A stretch of DNA of 9,528 bases from Xanthobacteraceae bacterium (GCA_030043175.1 JASHYD010000863.1:1-9528), one strand, 5' to 3'; numbered from the stretch's first letter, positions 1-6,877 are shown. Numbers and translations: made by a program. Notes: generated by a model from the sequence alone, not told the origin.

Positions 1-1008
1 GCGGGCGAAGGAACCCGCATGGGCAGCTCGCGGCCCAAGCTGCTGCATGGGATCGGAGGACGGAGCCTGATCGGCCACGTGCTTTCCGCAGCCGGCGCGA
101 TCGACGCAGAGATCGCCGTCGTGGTCGGGTCCCGGCAGGACGAGGTGGTGGAGGCCGTAAAGGCGATCATGCCGGGCGTTGAGTTCTATATCCAGCACGA
201 ACGGCGCGGCACCGCCCACGCCGTGCTCGCCGCCAAGGCGGCGCTGGCGCGCGGCGCAGATGATGTTGTGGTCGTGTTCGCGGACACGCCGCTGATCACG
301 GCGCAAACGATCGCCCGCCTGCGGGGGGCGCTGGCGGCCGGCGCGGGCGTCGCCGTGCTCGGATTTCGCCCTGCCGATCCGGCTGGCTACGGCCGTCTGG
401 TCATCGATGCCGCAGGTCAGCTCATCGCCACCCGGGAGGAGAAGGATGCGAGCTCGGCGGAACGCGCCATCGGCCTCTGCAACTCCGGCCTGATGGCCTT
501 GGCGGGCAGCTCCGCACTCGCAATCTTGGGACAGATCCGCGACGACAACGCCAAGCGCGAGTTTTATCTGACCGATGCGGTTGCGGTCGCGCGGGCCATG
601 GGGTTGGCCACGGTGGCCCTCGAAACCGAAGCAGATGAGGTGCTCGGCGTGAATACGCAAGCCCAGCTGGCCGAAGCCGAGGCCGTGCTGCAGCGCCGCC
701 TGCGCGCCGCCGCCCACCAGGCGGGGGTCGCCATGGTGGCGCCCGAGACCGTCTATCTGTGTGCCGACACCAAGCTCGGTCGCGATGTCACGATCGAGCC
801 CTACGTGGTATTCGGACCCGGCGTGATGGTGGAGGACGGCGCCGTGATCCGCTCGTTCTCCCACCTTCAAGGCGCCCATGTCGGGCGCGGCGCGCAGGTC
901 GGGCCGTTCGCGCGGCTTACGCCTGGCGGCGACCTTGAGGCCGACATCCCTGGGCCGCTCGCAGCGCTTCGACGGGCGCGACCAGCGCCCGTCAGATTCG
1001 AGCCCTGA
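1..1008 (+). CDS. glmU: GlmU, N-acetylglucosamine-1-phosphate uridyltransferase; 5' end outside window, C-terminal acetyltransferase part missing
   Basis: GlmU is normally a cytoplasmic bifunctional enzyme that acetylates GlcN-1-P and then makes UDP-GlcNAc from GlcNAc-1-P and UTP. The frame is open from base 1, where AGEGTRM is the tail of the nucleotide-binding signature; the true start therefore lies roughly 10-15 codons upstream and the ATG at 19 is internal. The uridyltransferase domain looks intact: RPKLLH, QHERRGTAHA, VFADTPL, GYGRLV, EEKDA, CNSGL, EFYLTDA and VLGVNTQAQL are all present. Hexapeptide repeats of the left-handed beta-helix begin near base 770 (IGRD-type turns, VVFGPGV, SHLQGAHVG) but recognisable sequence ends near base 945, after FARLTPGGDLEADI. 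The frame then runs through unrelated Ala/Arg/Pro codons to TGA. Total length would be about 345 residues against about 450 in the family. No other frame after 945 restores the helix. By family knowledge the acetyltransferase residues are lost while uridyltransferase activity may remain. Identity is certain; whether the truncation is real is not. Confidence 0.93.
   Translation, partial: AGEGTRMGSSRPKLLHGIGGRSLIGHVLSAAGAIDAEIAVVVGSRQDEVVEAVKAIMPGVEFYIQHERRGTAHAVLAAKAALARGADDVVVVFADTPLITAQTIARLRGALAAGAGVAVLGFRPADPAGYGRLVIDAAGQLIATREEKDASSAERAIGLCNSGLMALAGSSALAILGQIRDDNAKREFYLTDAVAVARAMGLATVALETEADEVLGVNTQAQLAEAEAVLQRRLRAAAHQAGVAMVAPETVYLCADTKLGRDVTIEPYVVFGPGVMVEDGAVIRSFSHLQGAHVGRGAQVGPFARLTPGGDLEADIPGPLAALRRARPAPVRFEP
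971..993. repeat. Perfect 9-bp inverted repeat (hairpin) at the broken end of glmU
   Basis: GACGGGCGC (971-979) and GCGCCCGTC (985-993) are exact reverse complements around a 5-base loop (GACCA). The element lies in the unrelated tail of the glmU frame, about 25 bp after recognisable GlmU sequence stops and 15 bp before the stop codon. No T-run follows, so it is not a classical intrinsic terminator, though a stem this GC-rich could still impede transcription or mark a rearrangement point. Confidence 0.6.
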
Positions 1009-1184
1009 TGGCCAAAGCGTGCAGCCCGCCTCGATCGCGAAACCGCGGCCCGTATTGCGTGTTGACCGGCTGGCCCTCCATTCCGCAGAGTTTACCATCC
1101 CGTCCGTGCGGCTTCTGGCCGGGGTGGGTGGCGGCCCCGGACCGCTCATCCGGCTGCCGGCTACGACACAAGTGACGTAAGCAA

Positions 1185-1226
1185 CGGAAGCAAATTGTGA
1201 AACTCGCGTCTCAGCAATTGCTTCCG
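1185..1226 (+). promoter_or_regulatory. Imperfect inverted repeat in the glmS leader
   Basis: CGGAAGCAAATTG (1185-1197) pairs with CAATTGCTTCCG (1215-1226), leaving one bulged A and a 17-base loop. That gives about 12 base pairs in the AT-richer part of the gap, 74-115 bases upstream of the glmS start. It could be an operator dyad, an attenuating hairpin or an mRNA structure controlling glmS, whose expression is tightly regulated in other bacteria. It does not resemble the Firmicute glmS ribozyme, and no long T-run follows to make it a terminator. Confidence 0.4.
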
Positions 1227-1247
1227 CTTCGTGTTAATCCACATAGG
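1218..1247 (+). promoter_or_regulatory. glmS: Possible weak sigma-70 type promoter for glmS
   Basis: TTGCTT (1218-1223) and CATAGG (1242-1247), 18 bases apart, could be -35 and -10 hexamers just upstream of glmS. The -10 match is poor (3 of 6 to TATAAT), and the -35 overlaps the right arm of the leader inverted repeat. If real, a protein bound at the repeat would block the promoter. This is a guess from spacing and position. Confidence 0.2.
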
Positions 1248-1299
1248 TCATGTCAAGGCGCCGTTTGGCACGATCATGGCCCTGAGGGTTTTCAAAAGC

Positions 1300-3126
1300 A
1301 TGTGTGGCATCATCGCAATTCTGGGGACCGAACCGGTCGCGCTCAACCTCGTCGACGCGCTCAAGCGTCTTGAATATCGCGGCTATGATTCCGCCGGTGT
1401 CGCCACGCTGGAGCGGGGTGTGCTCACCCGCCGTCGGGCGGAAGGCAAGCTGAAGAACCTGGAACAGCGGCTCGCCGGCGAGCCCCTCAAAGGCACGAGC
1501 GGCATCGGCCACACCCGCTGGGCGACTCATGGCCGACCCAACGAAATCAACGCCCATCCTCACGCCACCGACCGGGTTGCGGTGGTGCACAACGGCATCA
1601 TCGAGAACTTCGCGGAGTTGCGCCGGGAGCTTGAGGGGCGCGGCGCCGAGTTCGCCACTGAGACCGACACCGAGGTGGTCGCCCATCTGGTCAGTGACGA
1701 GATGAGTAGAGGTGCCGGCCCGGCCGCTGCGGTCGCGGCGGCCCTGCCGCGCCTGCGAGGTGTATTCGCGCTCGCGTTCCTGTTTGCCGGCGAGGATGAT
1801 CTGGTGATCGGCGCCCGGCGCGGCCCGCCGCTGGCGGTCGGCTATGGCGACGGCGAGATGTATCTCGGCTCCGACGTGATTGCGCTGGCGCCGTTCACCG
1901 GCTCGATCGCCTACCTTGAGGATGGCGACTGGGTCATCATGCGGCGCAGCGGCGCCACCATCCAGGATGCCGCCGGCCGGACCGTGACGCGGCCGACGAT
2001 CCGCTCCGACGCCTCCGCGTTCCTGCTCGATAAGGGTAATCACCGCCATTTCATGGCGAAGGAAATCCACGAGCAGCCCGAGGTGGTCAGCCATGCGCTC
2101 GCCCACTACGTCAACTTCGCCATGGGCCGCATCGAGCTGCCCGAGCCGCTGCCGTTTGATTTTCGCGCGATCGACCGCATTTGCATCTCGGCCTGCGGCA
2201 CCGCCTATTATGCCGGGCTGATCGGCAAATACTGGTTCGAACGCTTTGCCCGGTTGCCGGTCGAGATCGATGTGGCGTCGGAGTTCCTCTACCGCGAGGC
2301 GCCGTTCGCCCCGGGCAATCTCGCGCTGTTCGTATCGCAATCGGGCGAGACTGCAGATACGCTCGCCACTTTGCGCTACGCCCGCGAACAGATGCAGCAC
2401 ATCGTGTCCATCGTCAACGTCGCGACGTCGACGATTGCGCGTGAGAGCGATCTGGTCATGCCGACATTAGCAGGACCGGAAATCGGCGTTGCCTCCACCA
2501 AGGCGTTCACCTGCCAGCTCACCGTGCTGGCGTGCCTTGCCATTGCGGCCGGCCGCGCCCGCCGGGTTCTCAGCGAGGGGGACGAGGAGAAGCTCGTCGC
2601 AGCCCTGATCGAGACACCTCGTCACATGGCCGCGGCGCTCGCCCTGGAACCGCGGATCGAGCAACTCGCGCGCGACCTCGCAAGGTGCCGCGATGTGCTC
2701 TATCTCGGCCGCGGCACGAGCTTTCCGTTGGCGCTCGAAGGCGCGCTCAAGCTCAAGGAGATCTCCTACATCCACGCCGAGGGATACGCGGCGGGCGAGC
2801 TCAAGCATGGCCCGATCGCGCTGATCGACGAGACCATGCCGGTGGTGGTGATCGCGCCTTATGATCGCGTATTTGAGAAGACTGTCTCGAACATGCAGGA
2901 GGTGGCGGCGCGGGGCGGCCGGATCATCCTGATCACCGACCCGAGGGGGGCGCAGCAAGCGACCATCAACTCCCTTGTCACCATGACGGTGCCGGAAATG
3001 CCCGTCACCGTGACGCCGCTCGTGTACGCTATCCCGGTGCAGCTCATCGCCTATCACACGGCTGTCATCATGGGCACCGACGTCGACCAGCCACGCAATC
3101 TCGCCAAGTCGGTGACGGTGGAGTAA
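1300..3126 (+). CDS. glmS: GlmS, glutamine:fructose-6-phosphate aminotransferase (isomerizing)
   Basis: GlmS makes glucosamine-6-phosphate from fructose-6-phosphate and glutamine, the first committed step to UDP-GlcNAc, in the cytoplasm. The frame is open further upstream, but the ATG at 1300 is chosen because the product then starts MCGIIAILG: removal of Met exposes the catalytic N-terminal Cys required in class II amidotransferases. A GAGGG sequence at 1284-1288 can serve as ribosome binding site. The glutaminase domain shows TRWATHG (about residues 72-78), HNGIIENF (97-104) and TDTEVVAHL (122-130). Two SIS isomerase domains follow: CGTAYYAG near 299, SQSGETADTLA near 346, GVASTKAFTCQL near 390, and GRGTSFPLALEGA near 470 with EGYAAGELKHGP. 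The C-terminus NLAKSVTVE carries the conserved lysine. At 608 residues it matches the family (E. coli 609). It sits downstream of the damaged glmU, its pathway partner, and converges with the next gene across an 80-bp gap without a clear terminator. Confidence 0.98.
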   Translation: MCGIIAILGTEPVALNLVDALKRLEYRGYDSAGVATLERGVLTRRRAEGKLKNLEQRLAGEPLKGTSGIGHTRWATHGRPNEINAHPHATDRVAVVHNGIIENFAELRRELEGRGAEFATETDTEVVAHLVSDEMSRGAGPAAAVAAALPRLRGVFALAFLFAGEDDLVIGARRGPPLAVGYGDGEMYLGSDVIALAPFTGSIAYLEDGDWVIMRRSGATIQDAAGRTVTRPTIRSDASAFLLDKGNHRHFMAKEIHEQPEVVSHALAHYVNFAMGRIELPEPLPFDFRAIDRICISACGTAYYAGLIGKYWFERFARLPVEIDVASEFLYREAPFAPGNLALFVSQSGETADTLATLRYAREQMQHIVSIVNVATSTIARESDLVMPTLAGPEIGVASTKAFTCQLTVLACLAIAAGRARRVLSEGDEEKLVAALIETPRHMAAALALEPRIEQLARDLARCRDVLYLGRGTSFPLALEGALKLKEISYIHAEGYAAGELKHGPIALIDETMPVVVIAPYDRVFEKTVSNMQEVAARGGRIILITDPRGAQQATINSLVTMTVPEMPVTVTPLVYAIPVQLIAYHTAVIMGTDVDQPRNLAKSVTVE

Positions 3127-3206
3127 GGGAATTTTCTTGCTTGGTTAGGGACTTGCCCAGCTTGCGATTTGGTCGCGGCAGGAGGCAAGCGGGGCACGTC
3201 TTCTTA

Positions 3207-4202
3207 TCAATTGATCCGGATATTCGCGTCGCGGATGACGGGCGCCCAGCGAGCGAGATCGGCTTCGATCCGGGCGCGGAATTGCGCCGGCGTCCCCGGG
3301 ATCGGCTCCATCAACTGCGTGGCGAGCTTTTCGCGGATATCCGCCGCAGTGATGACCTGCAAAACCTCGCGGGCAATCTTGGCTACGATCGCGTCGGGCG
3401 TGCCGGCCGGCGCGATGACGCCGTTCCAGGCGTCGGCCTCGACATCGATGCCGCTTTCGCGGAGCGTCGGAATGCCGGGCAGCAGCGCCGAGCGCGCAGC
3501 GGTCGAGATGGCGAGAATCTTCACTGCGCCGGACGCAAGTTGCGGCGTCAGGGCGATTGCCGGCAAGCAGACCATATCGACGTCGCCGCGCAGCAACGCC
3601 GTCGCTGCCTGAGGTGAACTCGTGTAGGGCACGTGCACGATCGGCGCACCGCTTTTGAGCGCAATTGCCTCCATGGCAAGATGCGACACCGAACCGATGC
3701 CGATCGAACCGAAATTGTATTTGCCGGGATTACGCTTGATGAGATCGACGAGTTCGGTCACCGTGCTGACGCCGAGCCGGGCGTTGACGGCAAGCGCGCT
3801 CGGCTGCGTCGCCACCAGGGTGACGTAGGTGAAATCCTTGCGTGGATCGTAGGGCAGCTTGCCGAACAGCAGGGCGTTGATGGCGAGCGGCCCGGCAATG
3901 CTGATGCCGAGCGTGTAGCCGTCCGGCTCGGCCTTGGCGACCGCATCGGTGCCGAGATTGCCGCTGGCGCCCGGCTTGTCCTCAACCACGAACGGCTGGC
4001 CGAGCCTCTGCGCCAACCGCTCTGCGATCACGCGCGCCACCAGGTCAGGCGTCGATCCGGCCCCGAACGGGACGTAGAGCTTCACCGGCCGGACCGGCCA
4101 TTCCGGGACGGCGGCTGGGGCGCACCAGGCAAGGGCGCACCAGGCAAGGGCGCACCAGGCGGCGCAGACGAGGGCGAAGGCCGGGAGCGGACATTTCGTC
4201 AT
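3207..4202 (-). CDS. Bug/TctC-family tripartite tricarboxylate transporter substrate-binding protein
   Basis: This is a predicted 331-residue periplasmic solute-binding protein of the Bug (TctC-like) family, which delivers small carboxylates or related compounds to TctAB permeases or acts as a sensor. The mature N-terminus has the family opening WPVRPVKLYVPFGAGSTPDLVAR, spoken of here as two short blocks (WPVRPVKLYVPF, GAGSTPDLVAR), followed by VVEDKPGASGNLG, AKAEPDGYTLG, FGSIGIGSVSHLAMEA and the usual two-lobe fold pattern through PGTPDAIVAKI. The start at 4202 (MTKCPLP) is preferred over an in-frame ATG at 4253 because it puts the charged residue directly before the hydrophobic core of a Sec signal peptide, with likely cleavage after APAA near residue 31. 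Neither start has a strong ribosome binding site. The signal core is built from a CALAW repeat. No TctA or TctB gene is nearby, so it is an orphan binding protein, common in Bradyrhizobium-like and betaproteobacterial genomes. The ligand cannot be told from sequence. Confidence 0.9.
   Translation of the reverse strand: MTKCPLPAFALVCAAWCALAWCALAWCAPAAVPEWPVRPVKLYVPFGAGSTPDLVARVIAERLAQRLGQPFVVEDKPGASGNLGTDAVAKAEPDGYTLGISIAGPLAINALLFGKLPYDPRKDFTYVTLVATQPSALAVNARLGVSTVTELVDLIKRNPGKYNFGSIGIGSVSHLAMEAIALKSGAPIVHVPYTSSPQAATALLRGDVDMVCLPAIALTPQLASGAVKILAISTAARSALLPGIPTLRESGIDVEADAWNGVIAPAGTPDAIVAKIAREVLQVITAADIREKLATQLMEPIPGTPAQFRARIEADLARWAPVIRDANIRIN
4119..4160. repeat. 15-bp tandem repeat, about 2.7 copies, inside the Bug signal-peptide codons
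   Basis: The unit GCGCACCAGGCAAGG (plus strand) occurs at 4120-4134 and 4135-4149, with a partial copy at 4150-4160. Because 15 is a multiple of three, it adds whole five-residue blocks (CALAW on the minus strand) to the hydrophobic core of the signal peptide without shifting the frame. Copies are identical over the full units, which suggests recent slippage. Confidence 0.85.
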
Positions 4203-4427
4203 GCTGTTGGATCTATCCGTTGCAAGATCGCCCAATATTGTCGCAACATGCACAAAGCGAAAGCGTCAACCACTGCCGCGGAGTTTTGTTTGGGTTTCGG
4301 GAAAATCGCTTATCTTGTGCGTGTTGCCTCACCCTGAAAAGGTGGGTATCACCAGCTTCCAGCCACTGCGGAGGCCGTCTCTGGCGTCCCGTAGCCTCTG
4401 CGAAGCCTGGCGCGAGGTCCCGCCAGC

Positions 4428-4967
4428 CTATTCTTCCAGCCAACCCGCCCACTTTGGACAGCGCTCGCGCAGGAACGCTTCCATCGCCTCGATCGTGGCT
4501 TGCGGCGGCTTACGGGCCCGCCAATCCTCGAGCAGGTTGTCGGCGAATTCGGCCGGAGCGTGGTCGGCCAGTTGCTTGAATTCCGATTGGGATTCATGCG
4601 CAAAACGATAGATTCCGAAAATGACGGCCATGCAATAGGTTGCCTCCTGCTCGCCCATGGCGAGTTCGTGATAGCGTTCGACCTGATCGAAAAACGGTTG
4701 CAGCTCTTGCTCGATGATGTCGACCGCTGCCTCATCGGCCGATGCAGAGCCGTCGCGCGAGGAGCCCGCCTGGTCAAAACAATCCTGCACATCGATGAGG
4801 TCGAGAGCGTCAAAGACCTCCTCGGCGACCTCCTCGAGGCTGAATTCGGTCAACAGGTTCATTGCCTCGGCGACGATGGCGTCGCGAACGCTGCCGCTTT
4901 TGCGGCACAGGCGCTCGACGATTTCCAGCGCCTGTTCGGCGGTCAGTTTGCCGATCACGTCGGTCAT
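4428..4967 (-). CDS. Conserved-looking acidic protein of unknown function (179 aa)
   Basis: I do not recognise this protein. It is a 179-residue, probably cytoplasmic and mostly helical product with no signal peptide or membrane segment. It is clearly acidic, with blocks such as FSLEEVAEEVFDALDLIDVQD near residues 42-62 (two adjoining helices) and DEAAVDIIEQELQPFFDQVERYH near 78-100, and a Trp-rich end (RERCPKWAGWLEE). Four scattered Cys do not form an obvious metal site. The start is well supported: the minus strand carries GAGGGGG seven bases before the ATG (plus-strand 4975-4981). Codon use is like that of the neighbours, so it looks like a true gene. It is followed on the same strand, after 225 bp, by the Bug gene, and diverges from nnrU across 196 bp. 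The 225-bp gap probably gives the Bug gene its own transcription; a minus-strand TTGACG at 4264-4269 is a possible -35 but I find no matching -10. Confidence 0.75.
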   Translation of the reverse strand: MTDVIGKLTAEQALEIVERLCRKSGSVRDAIVAEAMNLLTEFSLEEVAEEVFDALDLIDVQDCFDQAGSSRDGSASADEAAVDIIEQELQPFFDQVERYHELAMGEQEATYCMAVIFGIYRFAHESQSEFKQLADHAPAEFADNLLEDWRARKPPQATIEAMEAFLRERCPKWAGWLEE

Positions 4968-5163
4968 GCGGATTCCCCCTCAGTGCCCGTTCCCATCCGC
5001 AGAGAAGCACGGGAACATGGCAGAGGCAAAGCGGCCCAAGCGGGCGCATAGCATTGCGACGAGCCGGACGTTATAAATTGCAACACAATGGTGAAAAGTC
5101 GATTGGCGCGCTTCGGCCGCCGTCGCTCGACTGCGCGAAAATCGACCCCGACGGAGATGCGAC
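4968..5163. promoter_or_regulatory. Divergent promoter region between the acidic protein gene and nnrU
   Basis: These 196 bases separate two divergent genes and must hold promoters for both. A short AT-rich patch lies at 5071-5090, including TATAAA at 5072-5077, in otherwise GC-rich sequence. I could not pair it with a well-spaced -35, and I see no FNR/NNR-type dyad (TTGAT-N4-ATCAA). The nnrU ribosome binding site GGAG is at 5153-5156. Confidence 0.4.
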
Positions 5164-5763
5164 ATGGGCCTGCTGGTGCTCGTTCTTGGTTTGATCCTGT
5201 TTCTTGGCCCGCACGTGTTCGTGACTCTGCGGCCGCAACGCGCCCTCGCCGTCAAGCAGCTGGGCGAATGGCCCTATAAAGGCCTGTTCGCCGTCGTCTC
5301 GCTGGCGGGCCTCTTTGTGGCGGGCAAGGGCTTTGGCATGTATCGCGATGCGGGCGAGATCGCGCTATGGTCGCCGCCCTACGTGATGCGCTACGTCACG
5401 CAGCTCTTGATGTGGCCGGCCTGCATCTGTGTCGCGGCAGCCTACCTCCCCGGCGACATCAAGCGCATCCTCAAGCATCCGATGCTGGTCGGCGTGAAGC
5501 TGTGGGCGGTGGCGCATCTCATCGCCAATGGCGATCTCGGCGGCATCATCCTGTTCGGCGCCGTGTTGGCTTGGGCGGTCTACGATCGCATCTCGCTCAA
5601 GCACCGCAGTGATGCTGGCGGGCCACCCATTCCCCTAGGCGGGCGCAAGAACGATATCGCCGCCGTCATCGTCGGTACGATTCTTTATATTGCGCTCGGT
5701 CTCGTATTCCATCCGCTGGTGGTCGGGCTGATGGTGTTCGGCAAGCCCGCATTTGGAACCTGA
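5164..5763 (+). CDS. NnrU-family integral membrane protein
   Basis: A 199-residue inner-membrane protein with about six hydrophobic helices: residues 1-22, 39-57, 74-95, 104-120, 124-140 and 165-195. The stretch [20 protein letters not shown] followed by [12 protein letters not shown] is the hallmark of the NnrU family. NnrU was named for a role in nitrite/nitric-oxide reductase expression or activity in denitrifiers, and the plant zeta-carotene isomerase Z-ISO is a heme-containing homologue. Candidate heme or metal ligands here are the conserved histidines in GPHVF, KHPM, VAHL and FHPL. GGAG seven bases before the ATG supports the start. No nitrite or NO reductase gene is in the window, so a denitrification role is not supported by context. 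The stop is one base before the panB ATG, so the two are probably co-transcribed and translationally coupled. Confidence 0.9.
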   Translation: MGLLVLVLGLILFLGPHVFVTLRPQRALAVKQLGEWPYKGLFAVVSLAGLFVAGKGFGMYRDAGEIALWSPPYVMRYVTQLLMWPACICVAAAYLPGDIKRILKHPMLVGVKLWAVAHLIANGDLGGIILFGAVLAWAVYDRISLKHRSDAGGPPIPLGGRKNDIAAVIVGTILYIALGLVFHPLVVGLMVFGKPAFGT

Positions 5764-5764
5764 C

Positions 5765-6622
5765 ATGTCACTCCATTCCGCGCAAAGCCCCTCGGCGAAT
5801 AACCAGCCGACGCACAAGCGTCTTACCGCGCCCGATATCCGCGCCCGTAAGGGCTCAGCCCCGATCGTGATGCTCACGTCCTATCATGCGCACACGGCGC
5901 GCATCCTCGACCAGTATTGCGACGCGATTCTGGTCGGGGATTCGCTCGGCATGGTGATGCACGGGCTGGAGACGACTGTTCCCGTGACGCTGGACATGAT
6001 GGTCCTGCAGGGCCATGCGGTGATGCGCGGGTCGCGGCGCGCCCTGGTGGTGGTCGACCTGCCGTTCGGCACCTACGAAGTGTCGCGCGAACAGGCCTTC
6101 ATGACGGCAGCGCGCATCCTCAAAGAGACTGGCTGCGGCGCGATCAAGCTCGAGGGCGGCCACCGCATGGCGGAGACGATCAGGTTTCTTGTCGAACGCG
6201 GGGTGCCGGTGATCGCGCATGTTGGCCTGATGCCGCAGTCCATCAATGCGCTCGGCGGCTTCCGCGCCCAGGGCCGTGACCTCGCCGATTGGGCCCCGAT
6301 TGTGGCCGATGCCCGTGCGGTGGCAGACGCCGGGGCGTTTGCGGTGGTGTTAGAGGCGATTGCCGAGCCGCTTGCTGCGCAGATCACGCGCGAGATCGCC
6401 ATTCCCACGATCGGCATCGGCGCGAGTCCCGCCTGCGACGGCCAGGTCCTGGTGCTCGAGGACATGCTCGGCTTGTCGCCCTGGGTGCCGAAATTCGTCA
6501 AGCGCTATACCAGCCTCGGCCCGGCGATCGAGACCGCTGTCGCGTCCTACGCGGCGGAGGTAAGAAGCCGCAGGTTCCCGGGCCCAGAGCACGTGTATGC
6601 GGTGAAAAAAAAGGAAGGGTAG
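5765..6622 (+). CDS. panB: PanB, 3-methyl-2-oxobutanoate hydroxymethyltransferase
   Basis: PanB transfers a hydroxymethyl group from 5,10-methylene-tetrahydrofolate to alpha-ketoisovalerate, giving ketopantoate, the first step of pantothenate and CoA synthesis in the cytoplasm. The 285-residue product has the TIM-barrel signatures in order: [28 protein letters not shown] (metal-binding Asp), [11 protein letters not shown] (second Asp), AIKLEGG (Lys and Glu), [10 protein letters not shown], and VVLEAIAE (catalytic Glu), then [21 protein letters not shown] as the C-terminal signature, split in two by function. The family is usually about 265-280 residues; the extra length is an N-terminal tail of some 25 residues. 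The ATG at 5765 is preferred over a TTG at 5753 that would overlap nnrU; GGAA at 5755-5758 is a weak ribosome binding site, which fits coupling to nnrU. panC is not in the window. A run of eight A at 6605-6612 sits just before the stop and encodes the Lys-rich tail. Confidence 0.97.
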   Translation: MSLHSAQSPSANNQPTHKRLTAPDIRARKGSAPIVMLTSYHAHTARILDQYCDAILVGDSLGMVMHGLETTVPVTLDMMVLQGHAVMRGSRRALVVVDLPFGTYEVSREQAFMTAARILKETGCGAIKLEGGHRMAETIRFLVERGVPVIAHVGLMPQSINALGGFRAQGRDLADWAPIVADARAVADAGAFAVVLEAIAEPLAAQITREIAIPTIGIGASPACDGQVLVLEDMLGLSPWVPKFVKRYTSLGPAIETAVASYAAEVRSRRFPGPEHVYAVKKKEG

Positions 6623-6877
6623 GGCGGTTCTTTCCCCAAGACCTATGGTCGCAGTCTCTGCTGCGTGTTTGCCACGCCGTCGCCACAACGCTATTTTATC
6701 CGCGCGCGAGCAGCGATTTCGGTTTGTCGGTTGTGCGGCTTAACCTGTGGTGCCAGCGCGTGTTTCGGGCCGGCGCCGGCAGACGCAGAGTGGCCCCGCG
6801 TCTCCTCTCCTCGCAAGCGGGGGGAGGGGAGGGAGGGGGAGAGCGCCAGAGCATGCGCCGAGACTGCGGAGAGGTTC
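6623..6877. other. panB to TPR-gene intergenic region with palindromes
   Basis: This 255-bp gap has no supported gene; the TPR frame is open back to 6665 but that part shows no family resemblance. It contains a 12-bp perfect palindrome GCCGGCGCCGGC at 6769-6780, a strong hairpin at 6801-6830, and an almost pure purine stretch at 6819-6846. No T-run terminator for panB and no convincing promoter were seen. The last bases hold the ribosome binding site of the next gene (GGAG at 6868-6871). Confidence 0.5.
6801..6830. repeat. REP-like palindrome in the leader of the TPR gene
   Basis: Bases 6801-6814 (TCTCCTCTCCTCGC) pair with 6817-6830 (GCGGGGGGAGGGGA) over 14 positions, counting G-T wobbles; in practice the innermost pairs would open to form the loop. 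Pyrimidine arms around a GCAAGC core are the style of the short palindromes scattered between genes in Rhizobiales, as I recall them. A related palindrome occurs inside der at 8786-8818. As RNA it would form about 47 bases before the TPR start codon. Confidence 0.55.

Larger units (their letters stand above)
1009..1299. other. glmU-glmS intergenic region, no gene seen
   Basis: These 291 bases hold no convincing coding sequence; the overlapping open frames show no family resemblance and no good ribosome binding site. The first 170 bases are GC-rich, with a G-rich stretch at 1117-1134 and a small CCGGGG/CCCCGG inverted repeat at 1119-1124 and 1135-1140. From about 1165 the composition becomes more AT-rich, as expected of a promoter or leader, and contains the inverted repeat annotated separately. 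In an intact glmU the missing roughly 110 codons would occupy a stretch of comparable length. Confidence 0.6.

Noticed and set aside
992..1008. Sequence like a tRNA T-arm (TTCGAGC loop with a near-complementary 5-bp stem) at the end of glmU
   Set aside because: The inner stem pair is A-C instead of G-C, and no anticodon arm with a 7-base loop or acceptor stem can be placed around it.
1117..1134. G-rich run as a G-quadruplex
   Set aside because: The G-runs are mostly two long, so only a weak two-tier structure is possible in a genome this GC-rich.
878..1180. 100-codon open frame spanning the end of glmU and the following gap
   Set aside because: It overlaps glmU in another frame, has no ribosome binding site and does not contain the missing beta-helix hexapeptides.
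1231..1299. N-terminal extension of GlmS from a GTG at 1231
   Set aside because: It would bury the catalytic Cys that must be N-terminal after Met removal.
1234..2400. 388-codon open frame on the minus strand opposite glmS
   Set aside because: It is the antisense shadow of a certain glmS gene in high-GC DNA; the translation has no domain pattern.
3160..3190. GCTTGC/GCAAGC repeat between glmS and the Bug gene as a shared terminator
   Set aside because: The stem is only 6 bp with a 19-base loop and has no T-run on either strand.
4203..4253. Upstream start for the Bug protein at 4253
   Set aside because: It would add 17 polar residues before the signal peptide and has no ribosome binding site.
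3633..4337. 234-codon plus-strand open frame opposite the Bug gene
   Set aside because: It is antisense to the well-supported Bug protein and reads as Arg/Asp/Gly-rich shadow sequence.
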